From the NCBI RefSeq assembly GCF_947492965.1, contig NZ_CANLOZ010000006.1, forward strand, positions 62,001 to 126,000: a stretch of DNA of 64,000 bases. Direction: 5' to 3'. Of this stretch, positions 35,863 to 45,873 are shown in pieces; the first letter of the stretch is position 1, and every line of letters starts with the position of its first letter. Position numbers and translations under genes: made by a program. This DNA comes from an uncultured Aquimarina sp. (GTDB taxonomy: Bacteria; Bacteroidota; Bacteroidia; Flavobacteriales; Flavobacteriaceae). The notes under the pieces were generated by a model, which was given only the letters and a program-made list of their open reading frames with translations, did no database searches and was not told the DNA's origin.

Positions 35863-38718
35863 TTATTTTACTTCAAAAGGAACCTTTTCTATTTGCCCTC
35901 CTTTGCTTATAACTACCTCATACTTTCCTACAGGAAGGTAATATTTTCCATTTTTCTTTTTGGAAACTTCCTCATCTGGAAACTCTTTTAGTAAAGCTTT
36001 TCTTCCTTTTTCCGAAATTGTAAGATCATACTCAGCGTAATTAAGCCCTTTATCCGAATCTGAGTAAAACTCTCTTAATGTTTTGCCATTGGGAGTGATT
36101 ATTTTTATAGTAACAGACTCTGCACTATTCGTATAATACTTCACTATTGTAGAAGGTTCATATGCTTCTAACCATTTACTCCAAGAGCTTCCCCATCTTG
36201 GAGATGCTTTTATCGAACTCATTGGGAAAAGATACAAACCAGATGTAAGCACCTTAGAACTTAACTTTTGTAAAGGCTCTATATTTGTTTTGTAAATACT
36301 TCTACCGTGAGTTCCTAAGAGCAGATCATTTGCTTCTGGTTGTATAACAATATCATGAACAGCTACGTTCGGAATTCCTTTAGAAAAAGCCTGCCATGTC
36401 TTTCCTCTATCTAATGAAACATAGGCTCCATTATCAGAACCAACATACAAAACATCCTCATTCTTTGGATCTTCTTTAATCACATTAACCGAGGATATTG
36501 GTAATTCTTTTCCTATGTTTTTCCAAGTTTGTCCATAATCATCACTCATATATACATAAGCACTAAAATCATCCCAGCGATATCCATTAAGAGTCACATA
36601 TACACGTTCTTTTTTATGAGAAGAAGCGATAACCCTCGATACCCATAAATCTTTAGGTAAACTATTAGAAATTTTAGTCCAATTGCCTCCGGAATTTTTG
36701 GTTACGTACACTAATCCATCATCACTTCCAGTATATATTAAACCGAACTGAAATATAGATTCAGAAATAGATGTTAATGTTCCGTAAGCTACATTTCCTT
36801 TTTTACCTCCATTAGTAAGGTCTCCAGAAATTGCTGTCCAATCATCTCCCTGATTCATGGATCTCATTAATTTATTTCCTCCGAAATACAAGATATCTTG
36901 ATTATGTGGAGACAATAAAATTGGTGTTTGCCAATTAAATCGATAAGGAGACTCTCCCAACTCATGTTTCGGTTGAATGTATGTTTGCTCATCCGTAGAT
37001 CTATCTAATCTAAAATAGTTTCCAAATTGGAATCCTGTATATACAATATCACTATTTCGATTATCGATTTGTACTTGCATTCCATCTCCTCCCATAATAC
37101 TTTTCCAAGGATAATGCCCACTTTGATGCCAAGCTACATTTTCTTTTGCTCTAACAGACCCAACCCAAACACCATTATCCTGTAATCCTCCATAAACGTT
37201 ATATGGTTTTTCATGATCAACATTTATTGCATAAAACTGTCCTACACTTGGCTGGTTTGCTTTTATCCAATTTTCTCCATCATCATAACTAATATTTACA
37301 CCTCCGTCATTTCCATTAATTAGATGATTTGGGTTTTTTGGATTTATCCAAAGTGCATGATGATCTGCATGTACATTCTCTGCACTGATACTTTTAAAAG
37401 TAGCTCCTCCGTCTTTTGATTTTAAAATAGGCACTCCAGAGATATAGATATGATCTTTATTTGCTGGATTCACCTGTATCTGAGCAAAATAATATCCATA
37501 ACTGTAAAAAATATCATCTAAATATTCTGTGTGTGTTTTCTTCCAGCTTTTACCGCCATCATCACTTCTATAAACTTCAGCACCGATTACGGGTGTATCA
37601 AAAAGGGCAGCATTTGCATTTTCTAAATACTTGGCAAGATCAATAGGTTTTACAGAACCGCTACGAACCATTTGCTTCACGTTTTCTGCTCGATATTTTT
37701 CTTGGAATCCGTTTGTCTTTAGATAACGATTTAGTTTTTTATCCTCTAAATTTAAAAAAGTATCTACGGACATCGTTTTAAAATCATCTTTTGTAAGTCC
37801 TGTACTTTTACTTGTTTCTTTTCCTTTTTCTCTTCTAAATTGACTGTCGTGTACAGCATAAACTGTATTTTCATCAAAAACAGCTAAACCTATTCTTCCT
37901 ACCCCATTTCCTGTTGGGAAACCACTTCCATCTAATGAAATTTTATTCCAAGTGTTCCCCGCATCTGTACTCTTGTAAATTCCAGAACCAGTTCCGTTTC
38001 CTTCAAAATTCCATGCTTTTCGATCCTTATCCCAAGCTGCAGCGTACATAATATTAAAATTACCTGGTGCGTAAGCAACATCAATAATTCCGGTTTCATT
38101 ATTTACAAACAATGTTTTGTTCCAAGTATTACCTCCATCATTTGTTTTATAAATGCCTCTTTCATCATTTGTAGAGTATAAGTGTCCTGTCACTCCAATA
38201 ACTACCTCATCAGAATTATTTGGATTGATAATAATTCTTCCTATATGATGTGAATCAATTAAGCCTACATTTTTCCATGACTGTCCTTTATCATCAGATT
38301 TAAGAATTCCAATTCCGGCATAAGAAGATCTTGAGGAATTATTTTCTCCAGTACCTACCCAGATAGTTCCTTTTTTCCAGTCTACCGCAATATCTCCTAC
38401 ATTAATGGTTTCAGCATTATCTAAAATTGGTTCGAATGTTGTTCCGTTGTTTTTAGTATACCATAATCCTCCCGAAGCGTAACCAACATAAAACTCTGCT
38501 GTATTTTGTGGGTTTACATCTACATCTACTACACGACCACTCATTACCGAAGGACCAATGTTTTCGAACGGAACATTTTTTACAATTGATGATTTTTCTA
38601 ATTGTGCTTTCTGCAGCAATCCTTTCTGTATCTCTTGCGCATTCGTTGCATTTTGTTGAGAGAATGAAGAAATACTTGCAAAAAACAGCAATAAGATAGT
38701 TGAGATGTGTGTTTTCAT
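35863..38718 (-). CDS. Secreted BNR/VPS10-like beta-propeller protein
   Basis: 951 aa with a cleavable signal peptide (ILLLFFASISSFSQ). It has many BNR/Asp-box repeats of the sortilin/VPS10 and photosystem-stability-factor-like kind: SDDKGQSWKNVG, TNDGGNTWNKT, STDAGNTWNKI, SDDGGKSWKKT, DRGKTWQAF. A C-terminal beta domain (ESVTIKIITPNGKTLREF) resembles the FlgD-like Ig fold but lacks a T9SS sorting motif. Such proteins in Bacteroidota are annotated as glycosyl hydrolases or VPS10 proteins; no catalytic residues can be assigned. Divergent from aminopeptidase P. Confidence 0.85.
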   Translation of the reverse strand: MKTHISTILLLFFASISSFSQQNATNAQEIQKGLLQKAQLEKSSIVKNVPFENIGPSVMSGRVVDVDVNPQNTAEFYVGYASGGLWYTKNNGTTFEPILDNAETINVGDIAVDWKKGTIWVGTGENNSSRSSYAGIGILKSDDKGQSWKNVGLIDSHHIGRIIINPNNSDEVVIGVTGHLYSTNDERGIYKTNDGGNTWNKTLFVNNETGIIDVAYAPGNFNIMYAAAWDKDRKAWNFEGNGTGSGIYKSTDAGNTWNKISLDGSGFPTGNGVGRIGLAVFDENTVYAVHDSQFRREKGKETSKSTGLTKDDFKTMSVDTFLNLEDKKLNRYLKTNGFQEKYRAENVKQMVRSGSVKPIDLAKYLENANAALFDTPVIGAEVYRSDDGGKSWKKTHTEYLDDIFYSYGYYFAQIQVNPANKDHIYISGVPILKSKDGGATFKSISAENVHADHHALWINPKNPNHLINGNDGGVNISYDDGENWIKANQPSVGQFYAINVDHEKPYNVYGGLQDNGVWVGSVRAKENVAWHQSGHYPWKSIMGGDGMQVQIDNRNSDIVYTGFQFGNYFRLDRSTDEQTYIQPKHELGESPYRFNWQTPILLSPHNQDILYFGGNKLMRSMNQGDDWTAISGDLTNGGKKGNVAYGTLTSISESIFQFGLIYTGSDDGLVYVTKNSGGNWTKISNSLPKDLWVSRVIASSHKKERVYVTLNGYRWDDFSAYVYMSDDYGQTWKNIGKELPISSVNVIKEDPKNEDVLYVGSDNGAYVSLDRGKTWQAFSKGIPNVAVHDIVIQPEANDLLLGTHGRSIYKTNIEPLQKLSSKVLTSGLYLFPMSSIKASPRWGSSWSKWLEAYEPSTIVKYYTNSAESVTIKIITPNGKTLREFYSDSDKGLNYAEYDLTISEKGRKALLKEFPDEEVSKKKNGKYYLPVGKYEVVISKGGQIEKVPFEVK

Positions 38719-38811
38719 GATGATCGAAATTTAGTTGGCTGAAAGTATAGAATGCTAAAGTAGTGTCAAAATTTTTAGATATTGTTTAACAATACATCTT
38801 TTGGGCTTTAG

Positions 38812-38819
38812 TATTTTTG
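38812..38819 (+). promoter_or_regulatory. -7 element of the aminopeptidase P gene
   Basis: TATTTTTG, 35 nt before the ATG; no TTG at standard spacing. Confidence 0.45.
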
Positions 38820-38854
38820 AAGTCACATAATATACATTAAAGACTTTATATCAA

Positions 38855-40147
38855 ATGAAATATCACCAAATAGATAAAAATCTTTTCATTAAAAATAGAA
38901 AGAATTTTGCAGCACAGATGAAACCAAATAGTATTGCGGTTTTTAATAGTAACGACATATATCCTATTAGTGCTGATAGCACAATGCCTTTCGAGCAACA
39001 CAGAGATATTTTTTATTTAAGTGGTGTAGATCAAGAAGAAAGTATTTTGGTGTTATTCCCAGATGCTCCACACGAAAAGCACCGTGAAATGCTTTTTCTC
39101 AAAGAAACAAGTGAACTTATTGCTATTTGGGAAGGAGAAAAGTTAACGAAAGAAAAGGCTTTTGAAACTTCTGGAATCAAAACCGTGTATTGGTTACAGG
39201 ATCTCGAGAAAATCTTTTTTGAGATTATGACACAATGCGATACTGTTTATGTTAATACCAACGAACATTACAGAGCAAATGTAGAAACAGAGACAAGAGA
39301 AGATCGTTTTACCAAATGGTGGAAAGCAAAATATCCTGCTCATTCAGTAGCAAAGAGTAATCCAATTTTACAAAGATTACGTTCTGTGAAAGATCCTATT
39401 GAGATTGACCTTATGCAAACCGCCTGTAATATCACTGAAAAAGGGTTCAGAAGATTACTCAATTTTGTAAAACCTGGTGTTTGGGAATATAATATAGAGG
39501 CAGAACTATTGCATGAATTTATTAATCACAGATCCAAAGGTTTTGCGTATACACCTATTATTGCTAGTGGAAACAATGCTAATGTTTTACATTATATAGA
39601 GAATAATCAGCAATGTAAGGAAGGGGAGCTTATATTAATGGATATAGCTGCTGAATATGCCAATTATTCTAGTGATTTAAGTAGAACTATTCCTGTTTCT
39701 GGTAAATTTACAGATCGTCAGAGAGCTGTATATGATGCTGTATTACGAGTAAAAAATGAAGCTACCAAAATGCTAGTCCCTGGAACGATTTGGGCAGATT
39801 ATCATGTGGAAGTAGGAAAAATTATGACTTCAGAGTTATTAGGCTTAGGACTAATAGACAAAGCAGACGTTCAAAATGAAAATCCAGATTGGCCAGCATA
39901 TAAGAAATACTTTATGCATGGAACCTCTCATCATATTGGTTTGGATACTCATGATTACGGAATTCTAACAGAGCCAATGCAAGCAAATATGGTATTTACA
40001 GTGGAGCCAGGTATTTATATTCCTGATGAAGGTTTTGGAATACGATTAGAAGATGATGTAGTTATTCGGGAAAAAGGAGAACCTTTTAATCTAATGGCTA
40101 ATATTCCAATAGAAGCTGATGAAATCGAGGACTTAATGAATAAATAA
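38855..40147 (+). CDS. pepP: Xaa-Pro aminopeptidase (M24B, PepP-like)
   Basis: Removes N-terminal residues preceding proline; cytoplasmic, 430 aa. An N-terminal AMP_N domain (FEQHRDIFYLSGVDQEESILVL) is followed by the pita-bread catalytic domain with the five dinuclear-metal ligands visible: Asp pair in LMDIAAEYANYSSDLSRT, His in HGTSHHIGLDTHD, Glu in FTVEPGIYIP and Glu in GIRLEDDVVI. It is complete and followed by a strong terminator, so monocistronic. Confidence 0.95.
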   Translation: MKYHQIDKNLFIKNRKNFAAQMKPNSIAVFNSNDIYPISADSTMPFEQHRDIFYLSGVDQEESILVLFPDAPHEKHREMLFLKETSELIAIWEGEKLTKEKAFETSGIKTVYWLQDLEKIFFEIMTQCDTVYVNTNEHYRANVETETREDRFTKWWKAKYPAHSVAKSNPILQRLRSVKDPIEIDLMQTACNITEKGFRRLLNFVKPGVWEYNIEAELLHEFINHRSKGFAYTPIIASGNNANVLHYIENNQQCKEGELILMDIAAEYANYSSDLSRTIPVSGKFTDRQRAVYDAVLRVKNEATKMLVPGTIWADYHVEVGKIMTSELLGLGLIDKADVQNENPDWPAYKKYFMHGTSHHIGLDTHDYGILTEPMQANMVFTVEPGIYIPDEGFGIRLEDDVVIREKGEPFNLMANIPIEADEIEDLMNK

Positions 40148-40172
40148 TAAACAAAATACACGTATAGAACGT

Positions 40173-40211
40173 AAAACCCTTGATGACTTTTTAATCATCA
40201 AGGGTTTTTTT
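40173..40211 (+). terminator. Terminator after aminopeptidase P
   Basis: Arms AAAACCCTTGATGA and TCATCAAGGGTTTT, followed by more T, 25 nt past the stop. Confidence 0.88.
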
Positions 40212-40286
40212 ATGATCTTATTTTGAAAATTTAGAGAATATTTATATCCGTTTGTTCGTTGGATATAAAATATTTAGAGAACACGA

Positions 40287-40670
40287 ATGCAACGAATGAA
40301 AATTACAGCAGGTCATCAACAAGCTATGCCTTATCTAGTTGTTGAAAATGCAGATGACTTTATTGATTTTATAAGAAAAATATTTAACGCACAAGAAATG
40401 GTGCGTAAAGTAGATACTTCTTATAAAATTGAACACTCCGAAGTAATGATTGGTGATGCTACCATCATGATTACTGAAGCTTCTAAAGCCTATCCTGCTC
40501 AAAACACATCTATGTATGTTTATGTTAAGGATACTGATCAAACATACTTTAATGCTATAGATGCAGGCGCTATTTCGCTAATGCAACCTATGCAAGAAGA
40601 TCATGGAGCTCGAGCTGCAGGCTTTAAAGATCCTTACGGCAATACCTGGTGGATTGCTACACTAAATTAA
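40287..40670 (+). CDS. VOC-family (glyoxalase/PhnB-like) protein
   Basis: 127 aa of the vicinal-oxygen-chelate fold: two beta-alpha-beta-beta-beta modules, starting QAMPYLVVENADDFIDFI and ending DHGARAAGFKDPYGNTWWIAT. The C-terminal segment DPYGNTWW is the usual PhnB/glyoxalase signature. Metal and substrate are not predictable. The gene is convergent with the cytochrome c peroxidase gene and their stop codons share four bases (TTAA, 40667-40670). Confidence 0.85.
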   Translation: MQRMKITAGHQQAMPYLVVENADDFIDFIRKIFNAQEMVRKVDTSYKIEHSEVMIGDATIMITEASKAYPAQNTSMYVYVKDTDQTYFNAIDAGAISLMQPMQEDHGARAAGFKDPYGNTWWIATLN

Positions 40671-42007
40671 TCACACCCTAGATCTACTCTAGAAGTATCA
40701 TCATTATTTGGAAAACAACTTCCAGAGATAATAGCATCAGGAACATATCTATTCAATTCCGGATCTCGTAAACCGTTGGTTATAAATGCCGTCATATCAT
40801 CTATTTCCTCTTCAGTAAGATTAATAGTTCCAAATTGAGATGCCAAATTTTCTGAAGGCACTTCCGCTTTTTGAGGAACACCGTTGTTTTTATACTCGAT
40901 TACTTCTTTTACCGATGTAAAAGTTCCTCCATGTCCATAAAAACCATTATCCACTAGATTGTATAATGTTGGTGTTTTAAATTTATAATCATCATCTGGA
41001 TTATTAGTAAAACCACCTCTTCCTCTTTTTACTTTATCCATATTGGCATTAAACAATAATAAAGCATCACTGGTATTTGCAAAATCATCCATTCCATATG
41101 CATGAAAACCTTTGTCATTTAGTGCAGGCCCCGTATGACATTCATAACATTTTCCTTTTCCAAAAAACACGATAGCACCTTTTTTCTCACTCTCATCTAA
41201 AGCATTAGTATTTCCTTTTAACCAATCTTGCCAAGGAGATCTATTTGCTAATAAAGTTCTTTCATATGCTGCCATCGCCAAAGCACCATTATGTTTAGTA
41301 TATCTTTCATTTTCTGCTACATCTGGGAATGCAGCATCAAAAAGTTCTTTATAACCAAAAGTATTTACAAAATCATCATCTATTTGTAATCGATGTACTT
41401 TCTGACCTTTAATTGCCTGAACCTCTATTCCTTGTAAGCCCAAGAAATTCTCCTCAATCTCAGTCCAACTAGCTTCCGTTCCTGCATTAGTTCCGGTTCC
41501 ACCAAACTGACCATTCCACAGCATAACATCCTGATACGCTACATTTAAAATTGTTGGTGATTTAATTGGTTGCACATCTATTGAATCAACAGGAACATTG
41601 GTATTCACTACTCTCTCTTCACCCCTTATTCCAAAACCAACTCCACATTCTCCAATTCCTTGTCTTATACCTGCTCCAAAACCTGCTGCTGCCTGATGAC
41701 AAGAAGCACAAGAATAAGTTCCTTTCATAGCATCAATTTTAGGAACACCTCCTGTAGCTGTTTCATGAAGTAACAGTTTACCTAAAGTCACTTTTTCCGA
41801 AGTAATAGGATTTAAAGGATCTTGTGGAATACTAGCATAATCATCGCTCTCTGGTAGTATAAAAAAAGATACACCTTCTCCATCAGAAGCATTATCCAAA
41901 GCGTTTAATAACTCAGCATCTAAATTAGACGTAATCGGAATATAATCATCTTTAGTACAAGACGATATCAGCAATACAATTGCTGAAAAAAAAGTTAGTT
42001 TTTTCAT
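40667..42007 (-). CDS. Di-heme cytochrome c peroxidase lipoprotein
   Basis: 446 aa. Lipobox at Cys17 (AIVLLISSC), then a MauG/CcpA-type two-domain cytochrome with heme motifs CASCH (100-104) and CYECH (287-291). It would reduce peroxide with electrons from a periplasmic donor, or oxidise a protein as MauG does. It carries inserts compared with the 350-aa MbnH-like protein at 54137-55189, and the two are not close copies. No MbnP-like gene is next to it. A convergent VOC gene overlaps its stop. Confidence 0.92.
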   Translation of the reverse strand: MKKLTFFSAIVLLISSCTKDDYIPITSNLDAELLNALDNASDGEGVSFFILPESDDYASIPQDPLNPITSEKVTLGKLLLHETATGGVPKIDAMKGTYSCASCHQAAAGFGAGIRQGIGECGVGFGIRGEERVVNTNVPVDSIDVQPIKSPTILNVAYQDVMLWNGQFGGTGTNAGTEASWTEIEENFLGLQGIEVQAIKGQKVHRLQIDDDFVNTFGYKELFDAAFPDVAENERYTKHNGALAMAAYERTLLANRSPWQDWLKGNTNALDESEKKGAIVFFGKGKCYECHTGPALNDKGFHAYGMDDFANTSDALLLFNANMDKVKRGRGGFTNNPDDDYKFKTPTLYNLVDNGFYGHGGTFTSVKEVIEYKNNGVPQKAEVPSENLASQFGTINLTEEEIDDMTAFITNGLRDPELNRYVPDAIISGSCFPNNDDTSRVDLGCD

Positions 42008-42134
42008 TAGTTTTTGTTTTCCCTATTGTTATGAATCCCCAATTCTTAACATTTATTCTTAAATAAATGTTAAAGAGCGCGAATTTAATAAAAAAATAGA
42101 TTGGAAAGACCTTTTGGTGCTTAAAAAACTATGC

Positions 42135-43415
42135 TTACTGTTTAGCTTTCAAAAGTTTGATTAAAATTGAACTAACGATAAAAGTCGTTATCGCTGGTAA
42201 CAACCATGCGAGACTATAGATACCAAGTGGAATAATTTCTAGAATCGGTTGAACCTGATCTTTGAAGCCTATCGAAGCCAAAAAATCTGGTAAACTAAAT
42301 AATATGGTTACCAAAACTACAGATTTAAAAACAGCTACAGGCGCTAATTTGTCTGGCAAGACATTTAATAAAATTAATACAATAGTTATTGGATAAATAA
42401 ACATTAATGCAGGAATAGCAACTACAATAATATCGTGTACATCAAGCTGTCCCATAACAACTCCAAGAACACAACCAATCACTGCAGTTATTACATATGC
42501 TTGATGAGATTCTTTAAAAACACCTTTAATAAAATCTGCAGTCCCTGTTACAATACCTACTGCTGTTGTAAAACATGCTAAAGACACTAAAACACTTAAA
42601 AAAGTACTTCCAATGTTTCCCAAGGTTTGTAAACTTAACCCTGATAACAATTCAGTGCGACTTATTTCTTTTTCAAAAGTTCCATTAAAAAGTGCTCCAT
42701 TAAATATTAATCCTGCATAAACGATAAACAAACCAATACCAGCAATCAATCCTGCATCTCTAATCAATCTTCTATTCTCTTCAAAACTTTGTTTTCCTTT
42801 CAATTTAAGTGAGATGATAACCACTCCTCCGACAACAACAGCCCCAATAGCATCAAAAGTTTGATAACCTTCTAGCAATCCCTTTATAATGGGTGTTTCG
42901 AAATCTGAAATATTCATAGGTACATGTTCAGAAAACATTCCAATACATATGATACTCAGAATTACTATAAATATAATTGGAGTCAAAAACTTACCTAGTA
43001 CAGTAAGAATTTTAGAACGATTTAATACAAAAAATAAAACAATACCAAAGTAAACACTACTTGTTAGCAGAGAGCTAGATCCAAAAAAAGGTTGAATCGC
43101 CATTTCATGAGTAACCGACGCAGTTCTTGGTGATGGCAATGAAATGGAAATCGCATATACTATAAAACAATATATTAAACTAAATGTAGGTGAAACCTTT
43201 TTTCCAAAGTCTAACATTGTTCCCTGCAACCTGGCATGAGCAAAAATACCAAGCAAGGGTAACAACACGGCTGAAATTACAAAACCTATCGTTACCCAAA
43301 ACCACATATCTCCTGCCTTAAAACCAAGACTTGGCGGTAGTATCAGATTACCAGCTCCGAAAAACATAGAGAACAAAGCAAATCCAGTAATAAAAGTTTC
43401 TTTATTTAGTCTCAT
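42135..43415 (-). CDS. brnQ: Branched-chain amino acid transporter BrnQ
   Basis: Inner-membrane cation symporter for Leu, Ile and Val of the LIVCS family, 426 aa with about twelve hydrophobic helices. The N-terminal FITGFALFSMFFGAGNLILP is the family hallmark, followed by PPSLGFKAGDMWFW and later GVVIISLKLKGKQSF. It is divergently transcribed from an alpha/beta hydrolase, with a 58-bp shared upstream region. Confidence 0.95.
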   Translation of the reverse strand: MRLNKETFITGFALFSMFFGAGNLILPPSLGFKAGDMWFWVTIGFVISAVLLPLLGIFAHARLQGTMLDFGKKVSPTFSLIYCFIVYAISISLPSPRTASVTHEMAIQPFFGSSSLLTSSVYFGIVLFFVLNRSKILTVLGKFLTPIIFIVILSIICIGMFSEHVPMNISDFETPIIKGLLEGYQTFDAIGAVVVGGVVIISLKLKGKQSFEENRRLIRDAGLIAGIGLFIVYAGLIFNGALFNGTFEKEISRTELLSGLSLQTLGNIGSTFLSVLVSLACFTTAVGIVTGTADFIKGVFKESHQAYVITAVIGCVLGVVMGQLDVHDIIVVAIPALMFIYPITIVLILLNVLPDKLAPVAVFKSVVLVTILFSLPDFLASIGFKDQVQPILEIIPLGIYSLAWLLPAITTFIVSSILIKLLKAKQ

Positions 43416-43473
43416 TTGGTTAGGTTTATATTGTTTTGCAAATAATATGAAAGTTGAAATATAAAATTTCCAG

Positions 43474-44247
43474 ATGACATTAGCATATAAAGGAATTGAA
43501 ATTAATTATACCATTACTGGGAAAGGTGCACCTTTGGTTTTATTACATGGTTTTCTAGAAAATCTAAAAATGTGGGACGAAATTATTGTAGATATTTCTA
43601 AAAAATATACTTGCATTGCTATTGATTTATTAGGTCATGGAAATACAGACTGTATTGGCTACATACATAGAATGGAAGATATGGCTCATGCTGTTAAAGC
43701 TGTATTGGATATTTCTATAAATACAACCCCTGTATTCATAGGTCATTCTATGGGTGGATATGTTTCCTTAGCATATCTAGATTTATTTCCAGACGAGATA
43801 TCAGGGTTAGTATTATTAAACTCTACCTCATTTCCTGATAGTGAAGAAAGAAAGATAAATCGAAGTCGAGCTATTGCTATTGTTAAAAAAAACCCTAATG
43901 CATACACCAGTATGGCGATTGCAAATCTTTTTGCCGAAAAAAACCGTGAAGCCTACAAGAATCAAATCGAAAAAATCAAAATTGAAGCTTCTAAAACTCC
44001 TCTTCAAGGAATAATAGCTGCCTTAGAAGGAATGAAAATTAGAAAAGACCACACCGAAACATTACATAAATTTGAAGGTGATAAAATTATCTTTAGCGGA
44101 AAAAAAGATCCTGTTTTATCTTATCAACAAAGCGTAAACGAATCCGAACTATGTAAGACAGATTTAATAGTATTGAATGGTGGACATATGTCATATATAG
44201 AAAACAAACAGGATATCATCAAATCATTACTCGATTTCTTGCCGTAA
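43474..44247 (+). CDS. Alpha/beta hydrolase
   Basis: 257-aa cytoplasmic hydrolase. It shows LVLLHGFLENLKMWDEI at the oxyanion strand, nucleophile elbow GHSMGGYVSLAY, catalytic Asp in FSGKKDPVLSY and His in LNGGHMSYIE. Length and motif order resemble carboxylesterases, BioH and MenH-type enzymes; the substrate cannot be assigned. No partner gene is linked. Confidence 0.9.
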   Translation: MTLAYKGIEINYTITGKGAPLVLLHGFLENLKMWDEIIVDISKKYTCIAIDLLGHGNTDCIGYIHRMEDMAHAVKAVLDISINTTPVFIGHSMGGYVSLAYLDLFPDEISGLVLLNSTSFPDSEERKINRSRAIAIVKKNPNAYTSMAIANLFAEKNREAYKNQIEKIKIEASKTPLQGIIAALEGMKIRKDHTETLHKFEGDKIIFSGKKDPVLSYQQSVNESELCKTDLIVLNGGHMSYIENKQDIIKSLLDFLP

Positions 44248-44474
44248 AAAATAGATTATTTCCGCTTTTTTTAACAATCTAACAACTTACAAAAAACACC
44301 ATGTGAAAATCATAATTTTATCGATGAAATGCATTTTAACGGGGCAAAGTTGCTATAAAATACACTTTTTGGTCAAAAAATAGCATTTTTACAAAAAATT
44401 TTCTTACAAATTATTGTTAATAACTAAAAAAATGTTATTATTGTATTGATTATGAACTTTTAACCCCCACAAAA

Positions 44475-44744
44475 ATGAAGAAACATACCCCCCGTTCGTC
44501 ATTCTCCGTATCAAAAATGTATTGCGCTTTATTCGGTCATAATTATGTAATGTCTAAACAAGTTACGCACCATATAAAAGAATATACTTGTTCTCATTGT
44601 GGCGAACAAGCTACTACCAATAGTAGAGGAAGATTGGAAGTTATGACACCAAAATTAAAAGAGATCAATGATGCCTTAGCTTCTGTTCACGAAAAAAAGA
44701 TTGCTAAAAGTAAAAATAAGATAAACTTACAAGCTGCTTCTTAA
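44475..44744 (+). CDS. Small zinc-finger-like conserved protein
   Basis: 89 aa, basic. The core KMYCALFGHNYVMSKQV and TCSHCGEQATTNSRG places Cys, His and a CxxC pair in positions that could bind one zinc. The C-terminal half is a Lys-rich helix (PKLKEINDALASVHEKKIAKS). No enzymatic motif. A small conserved protein of Flavobacteriaceae of unknown role, possibly nucleic-acid binding. The 227-nt upstream gap is very AT-rich and shows no full promoter match. Confidence 0.7.
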   Translation: MKKHTPRSSFSVSKMYCALFGHNYVMSKQVTHHIKEYTCSHCGEQATTNSRGRLEVMTPKLKEINDALASVHEKKIAKSKNKINLQAAS

Positions 44745-44745
44745 A

Positions 44746-45792
44746 TTATTCTTTTATCGGATTCCATCCCTGCGCAGTTAATTGTATCTTTTCATTGGCT
44801 CTAGTTATTAGTCCCATTCCACTTTTTTTATCGGTTATATGACCTATAACTGTAAGATTAGGATTTGCTTTAATCTTTGGAAAATCTTCTTGCTTTATTG
44901 TAAACAGTAATTCATAATCTTCTCCTCCGCTAAGAGCAACCGTTGTACTGTTCAATTTAAATTCTTCACACGTAGATATAACAACTGGATCTAAAGGTAT
45001 TTTTTCTTCATACAAATGTACTCCAACTTCTGATTTTGTGCACAAATGAATAACTTCTGAAGATAAACCATCGCTTATATCAATCATACTAGTTGGTTTT
45101 ACTTCTAATGCTTTTAAAAGTTCTACAATATCTTTTCTTGCCTCAGGTTTTAGTTGCCTTTCAATTAAATAAGAATACTGATCCAGATCAGGTTGAGAAT
45201 TAGGGTTGGCTTTATATACTTGTTTTTCTCTTTCTAAAATTTGCAATCCTAAATACGCAGCTCCTAAATCTCCAGAAACTACTAAAAGATCATTTTCTTT
45301 GGCACCATCTCGATATACAAGATCATCCCCATTCGCATAGCCCACAGCAGTAACGCTTATCATTAAACCCGTTGTGGAGGAAGTGGTATCCCCACCTACC
45401 ACATCTATCTTATATATTTTTGCTGCCGTTTGAATTCCTGCATATAACTCTTCTAACGCTTCTAGAGGAAACCTATTAGAAACAGCAATCGAAACCGTAA
45501 TTTGTGTCGCGGTAGCATTCATGGCATATACATCAGATAAATTTACCATTACCGCCTTATACCCCAAATGCTTTAGAGGAACATAAGAAAGATCAAAATG
45601 TACTCCTTCGATTAGTAAGTCAGTAGTTAAAACACATTTTTTATCTTTAAAATCTAGTACTGCCGCATCATCTCCAATTCCTCGAATTGTAGATTCATGA
45701 ATTATTTCAAAATGCTTACTTAAATGGTCTATCAATCCAAACTCTCCTAATTCCGCAAGAGAAGTTCTTGGTGTATTTTTATCTTCAATCAT
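44746..45792 (-). CDS. thiL: Thiamine-monophosphate kinase
   Basis: Last step of thiamine diphosphate synthesis: phosphorylates TMP. 348 aa from ATG 45792, the standard length. A longer open frame to 45861 would read back through the upstream gene's terminator hairpin and is rejected. It shows the metal-binding IGDDAAVLDF near the N-terminus, DLLIEGVHFDLSY, MVNLSDVYAMNA, VGGDTTSS and the C-terminal ALSGGEDYELLF, as in the AIR synthase/ThiL superfamily. Confidence 0.94.
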   Translation of the reverse strand: MIEDKNTPRTSLAELGEFGLIDHLSKHFEIIHESTIRGIGDDAAVLDFKDKKCVLTTDLLIEGVHFDLSYVPLKHLGYKAVMVNLSDVYAMNATATQITVSIAVSNRFPLEALEELYAGIQTAAKIYKIDVVGGDTTSSTTGLMISVTAVGYANGDDLVYRDGAKENDLLVVSGDLGAAYLGLQILEREKQVYKANPNSQPDLDQYSYLIERQLKPEARKDIVELLKALEVKPTSMIDISDGLSSEVIHLCTKSEVGVHLYEEKIPLDPVVISTCEEFKLNSTTVALSGGEDYELLFTIKQEDFPKIKANPNLTVIGHITDKKSGMGLITRANEKIQLTAQGWNPIKE

Positions 45793-45833
45793 ACCTGCAA
45801 AGGTAGGCAACAAAGAAATTGTATGACATAAAA

Positions 45834-45855
45834 AAATCCCGAAAAATCGGGATTT
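45834..45855 (-). terminator. Terminator of the 173-aa lipoprotein gene
   Basis: Minus-strand AAATCCCG/CGGGATTT hairpin followed by a run of T, 18 nt past the stop at 45874. Confidence 0.82.
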
Positions 45856-45873
45856 CAACATTTAAGAATCTAA

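Noticed and set aside
45793-45861. N-terminal extension of thiL with a hydrophobic stretch
   Set aside because: It would read through the terminator hairpin of the preceding gene at 45834-45855; the ATG at 45792 gives the standard 348-aa ThiL, which is cytosolic.
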